Assembly (NCBI GenBank): GCA_023421505.1
Contig: JAEZTJ010000067.1
Span: 1-64,000, forward strand
Reading direction: 5' to 3'
Source of the DNA: Bacillota bacterium
GTDB taxonomy: Bacteria > Bacillota > Clostridia > Lachnospirales > Lachnospiraceae
Length of the DNA: 64,000 bases
This document shows positions 62,473 to 64,000 of this stretch, in pieces; positions within the stretch are counted from its first letter, which is position 1, and every line of letters starts with the position of its first letter. The notes under the pieces were generated by a model. It was given only the letters and a program-made list of their open reading frames with translations. It was not told where the DNA came from and did no database searches. The translations under genes were made by a program, and so were the position numbers.

Positions 62473-62649
62473 TATATGATCCTCCTATTATATTAAATTA
62501 TTAAAATTATTTTAATATAATAACCATAATATGTAAAGCATGTAAATCTCTTCGGCTTACATCCATAGCGGCCTAAATTAAAGCTTAAAATTAAAAATTC
62601 GCTTATACAATTACTTTATACTACATAGTTTAAATTTAAGGAAATAACG

Positions 62650-62684
62650 AAGGAGGTAAAATCGGCATATCATTTTACCTCCTT
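62650..62684. terminator. Perfect hairpin before the second BspA-like gene
   Basis: Arms AAGGAGGTAAAAT (62650-62662) and ATTTTACCTCCTT (62672-62684) pair over 13 bp. It is well placed to end the ABC exporter transcript, though the tail is only moderately T-rich. One arm is a full Shine-Dalgarno sequence. Confidence 0.6.
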
Positions 62685-62791
62685 CCCCATCTATTGAAAT
62701 AGATAATTCTATAAGCTATGAATAAACAGCTTTTAACAATAGTTTATATTTGAGAATGCTATAACTGATGCATTTTTTGATAATATATTGC

Positions 62792-64000
62792 TTATTTATA
62801 CCTTCCTGCCTGGGCATTCCACATTTCTGCATATTTTCCATTGAGCTTTAATAATTCTCTATGCGTTCCGGACTCAATAATCGAACCATTTTCCAGCATA
62901 TAGATACGATCAGCGTCCCTGGTTGTAGAAAGACGATGCGATATGTAAATTACAGAATTTTTTCTTGACATTTTCTGCATGGTTTTATTTAAGTTATATT
63001 CTGCAACCGGATCCAGTGCACTCGAAGGTTCATCCAGAATAATAAGATTAGCATTCTTATAAAGTACCCTTGCTATTGCGACCTTTTGGCTTTCGCCGCC
63101 AGAAAGGCCGACTCCATTTTCCTCAAATTCAGTAGATAAAGGAGTCTCCAGACCATCCTTCAAAGAAGCAAGCTTCTCACCAAATCCACTCTCTTTTAAG
63201 GCTTCAATTACCTGTTCCTTCTCAGCTTTATCCTTAATCTCCTGAATACTTAGCTTACCTTTGCCATCAATTTTATAATCGTTATAATCTAATAATACAT
63301 TTTCCCTCAAAGTTGCCGCATAAATCTTATAATCCTGGAAGACTGCACCGATTTTGCTTCTATACTCACTTATTTTATAATTTTTAATATTGATATTATC
63401 ATAATAGATAGCTCCGTTCGTTGTATCATATAATCTCATAATCAATTTTATTAAAGTTGTTTTTCCTGCACCGTTATAACCTACTAATGCAATCTTCTCG
63501 TTAGGATGAACAATCATATTAATATTATTTAATATATTGCCGTCTTTTTCATTATAAGCAAAGGATACATTTCTAAGCTCTAAGCTTTTTGGTTCTTTTG
63601 GTACCTCTAAGTTCTTATGGCTCTTTATTGTAGATTCATATTTTAAGAAAGTCCTGATTTTCTCAATATACAGACTATTTTCAGAGGCCATAGGAAAAAG
63701 ATCTGCTACCATGTTCATTGATCTTCTGCATCGGTTAATTGTATTAAATAGTACAACCATACTACTATAAGAAATTGCATGCAGAACTACTGTCCGATAT
63801 ACCAGATAGATTGAATACAAGCCATCTGTAATAAAATCTCTAGCTAGATAATTCTTGAAAAATCCCAGGAAGCATAGCTTCTTCCTATATTTCTTTGAAA
63901 TACCATAAATCTCGTCGTTGGTCTGTTCAAAGTCCTCGTATAGTAGTTCAGTTACCGATGGATTTAACCTTAATTCTTTGGCATACTCGTTTAGATAAAA
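62792..64000 (-). CDS. ABC exporter half-transporter, 5' end beyond window
   Basis: C-terminal portion of a fused membrane-plus-ATPase half-transporter. The frame stays open to the window edge (FYLNEYAKELRLNPSVTELL ...), so the true start lies to the right. The end of the transmembrane domain is followed by the NBD: Walker A GYNGAGKTT, signature LSGGESQKVAIARVL, Walker B LIILDEPSSALDP and switch histidine ISHRLST. It is related to MsbA/Lactococcin-type peptide, lipid or drug exporters. A TTG at 63820 is not a real start. Substrate unknown. Confidence 0.93.
   Translation of the reverse strand, partial: FYLNEYAKELRLNPSVTELLYEDFEQTNDEIYGISKKYRKKLCFLGFFKNYLARDFITDGLYSIYLVYRTVVLHAISYSSMVVLFNTINRCRRSMNMVADLFPMASENSLYIEKIRTFLKYESTIKSHKNLEVPKEPKSLELRNVSFAYNEKDGNILNNINMIVHPNEKIALVGYNGAGKTTLIKLIMRLYDTTNGAIYYDNINIKNYKISEYRSKIGAVFQDYKIYAATLRENVLLDYNDYKIDGKGKLSIQEIKDKAEKEQVIEALKESGFGEKLASLKDGLETPLSTEFEENGVGLSGGESQKVAIARVLYKNANLIILDEPSSALDPVAEYNLNKTMQKMSRKNSVIYISHRLSTTRDADRIYMLENGSIIESGTHRELLKLNGKYAEMWNAQAGRYK

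Noticed and set aside
62792..63820. Complete 342-residue ABC protein starting at 63820
   Set aside because: The frame stays open to base 64000 with membrane-domain sequence, so 63820 is not the start.

Overview
The window is AT-rich DNA with strong AGGAGG-type ribosome binding sites. Its gene content (BspA-like leucine-rich-repeat proteins, a PucR/FdrA/carbamate kinase cluster, an Isf-type flavoprotein, a BlaI/BlaR1 pair, an elongation-factor-like GTPase fused to a YacP/Rae1 nuclease domain) points to an anaerobic Firmicute, most likely a Lachnospiraceae (Clostridium cluster XIVa) relative. No rRNA, tRNA, CRISPR or prophage was recognised. Most genes lie on the minus strand.

Region by region. 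1-2.4 kb: a group II intron (reverse transcriptase plus RNA domains; the window cuts through domain V) inserted antisense into a TetR-type regulator, destroying its N-terminus. 2.4-5.4 kb: a convergent FtsX-type ABC exporter that this regulator may once have controlled. 5.8-22.2 kb: a long co-directional catabolic cluster on the minus strand. It runs PucR activator, DUF2877, FdrA, a separate 57-residue FdrA C-terminal domain, DUF1116, an LctP-type permease, a BMP-type nucleoside ABC transporter, a canonical nucleoside hydrolase, a hydrolase-like paralogue lacking key catalytic residues, a PfkB sugar kinase and carbamate kinase. The simplest reading is import and hydrolysis of nucleosides, phosphorylation of the sugar, and recovery of ATP from a carbamoyl group through an FdrA-type transcarbamylase plus carbamate kinase.

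22.6-26.4 kb: a partial biotin operon, bioY-bioB-bioD-bioA, behind a promoter overlapped by a clear BirA-type operator. 26.6-29.4 kb: an orphan locus headed by a pair resembling the split sigma factor SigO/RsoA, followed by an unrecognised 207-residue protein and a DUF6765-like protein. 30-31.6 kb: blaR1-blaI with two textbook operators. 31.8-41.1 kb: mostly single genes (cysteine synthase, TIM-barrel protein, two-domain multicopper oxidase, VOC protein, DUF6323, alpha/beta hydrolase, DUF2249, FMN hydroxyacid dehydrogenase) and a decayed cellulase-like pseudogene whose last exact defect is a TGG-to-TGA change. 41.7-43 kb: a YhhQ-type queuosine-precursor transporter coupled to a radical SAM protein that may be a queuine lyase.

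43.2-50 kb: PhzF protein, chemoreceptor, a divergent flavoprotein/HxlR pair, and the GTPase-NYN fusion. 50-64 kb: two large secreted BspA-like repeat proteins, a PadR/HAAS/DUF4097 envelope-stress-type operon with an internal repeat tract, an xpaC-telA operon bracketed by a 32-bp inverted repeat, and the C-terminal part of an ABC exporter running off the right edge. Several intergenic regions are packed with hairpins; one, at 50259-50460, is closed by a 15-bp inverted repeat and may be a small mobile or structured-RNA element. Starts given here were adjusted where a ribosome binding site or operator argued against the longest reading frame.
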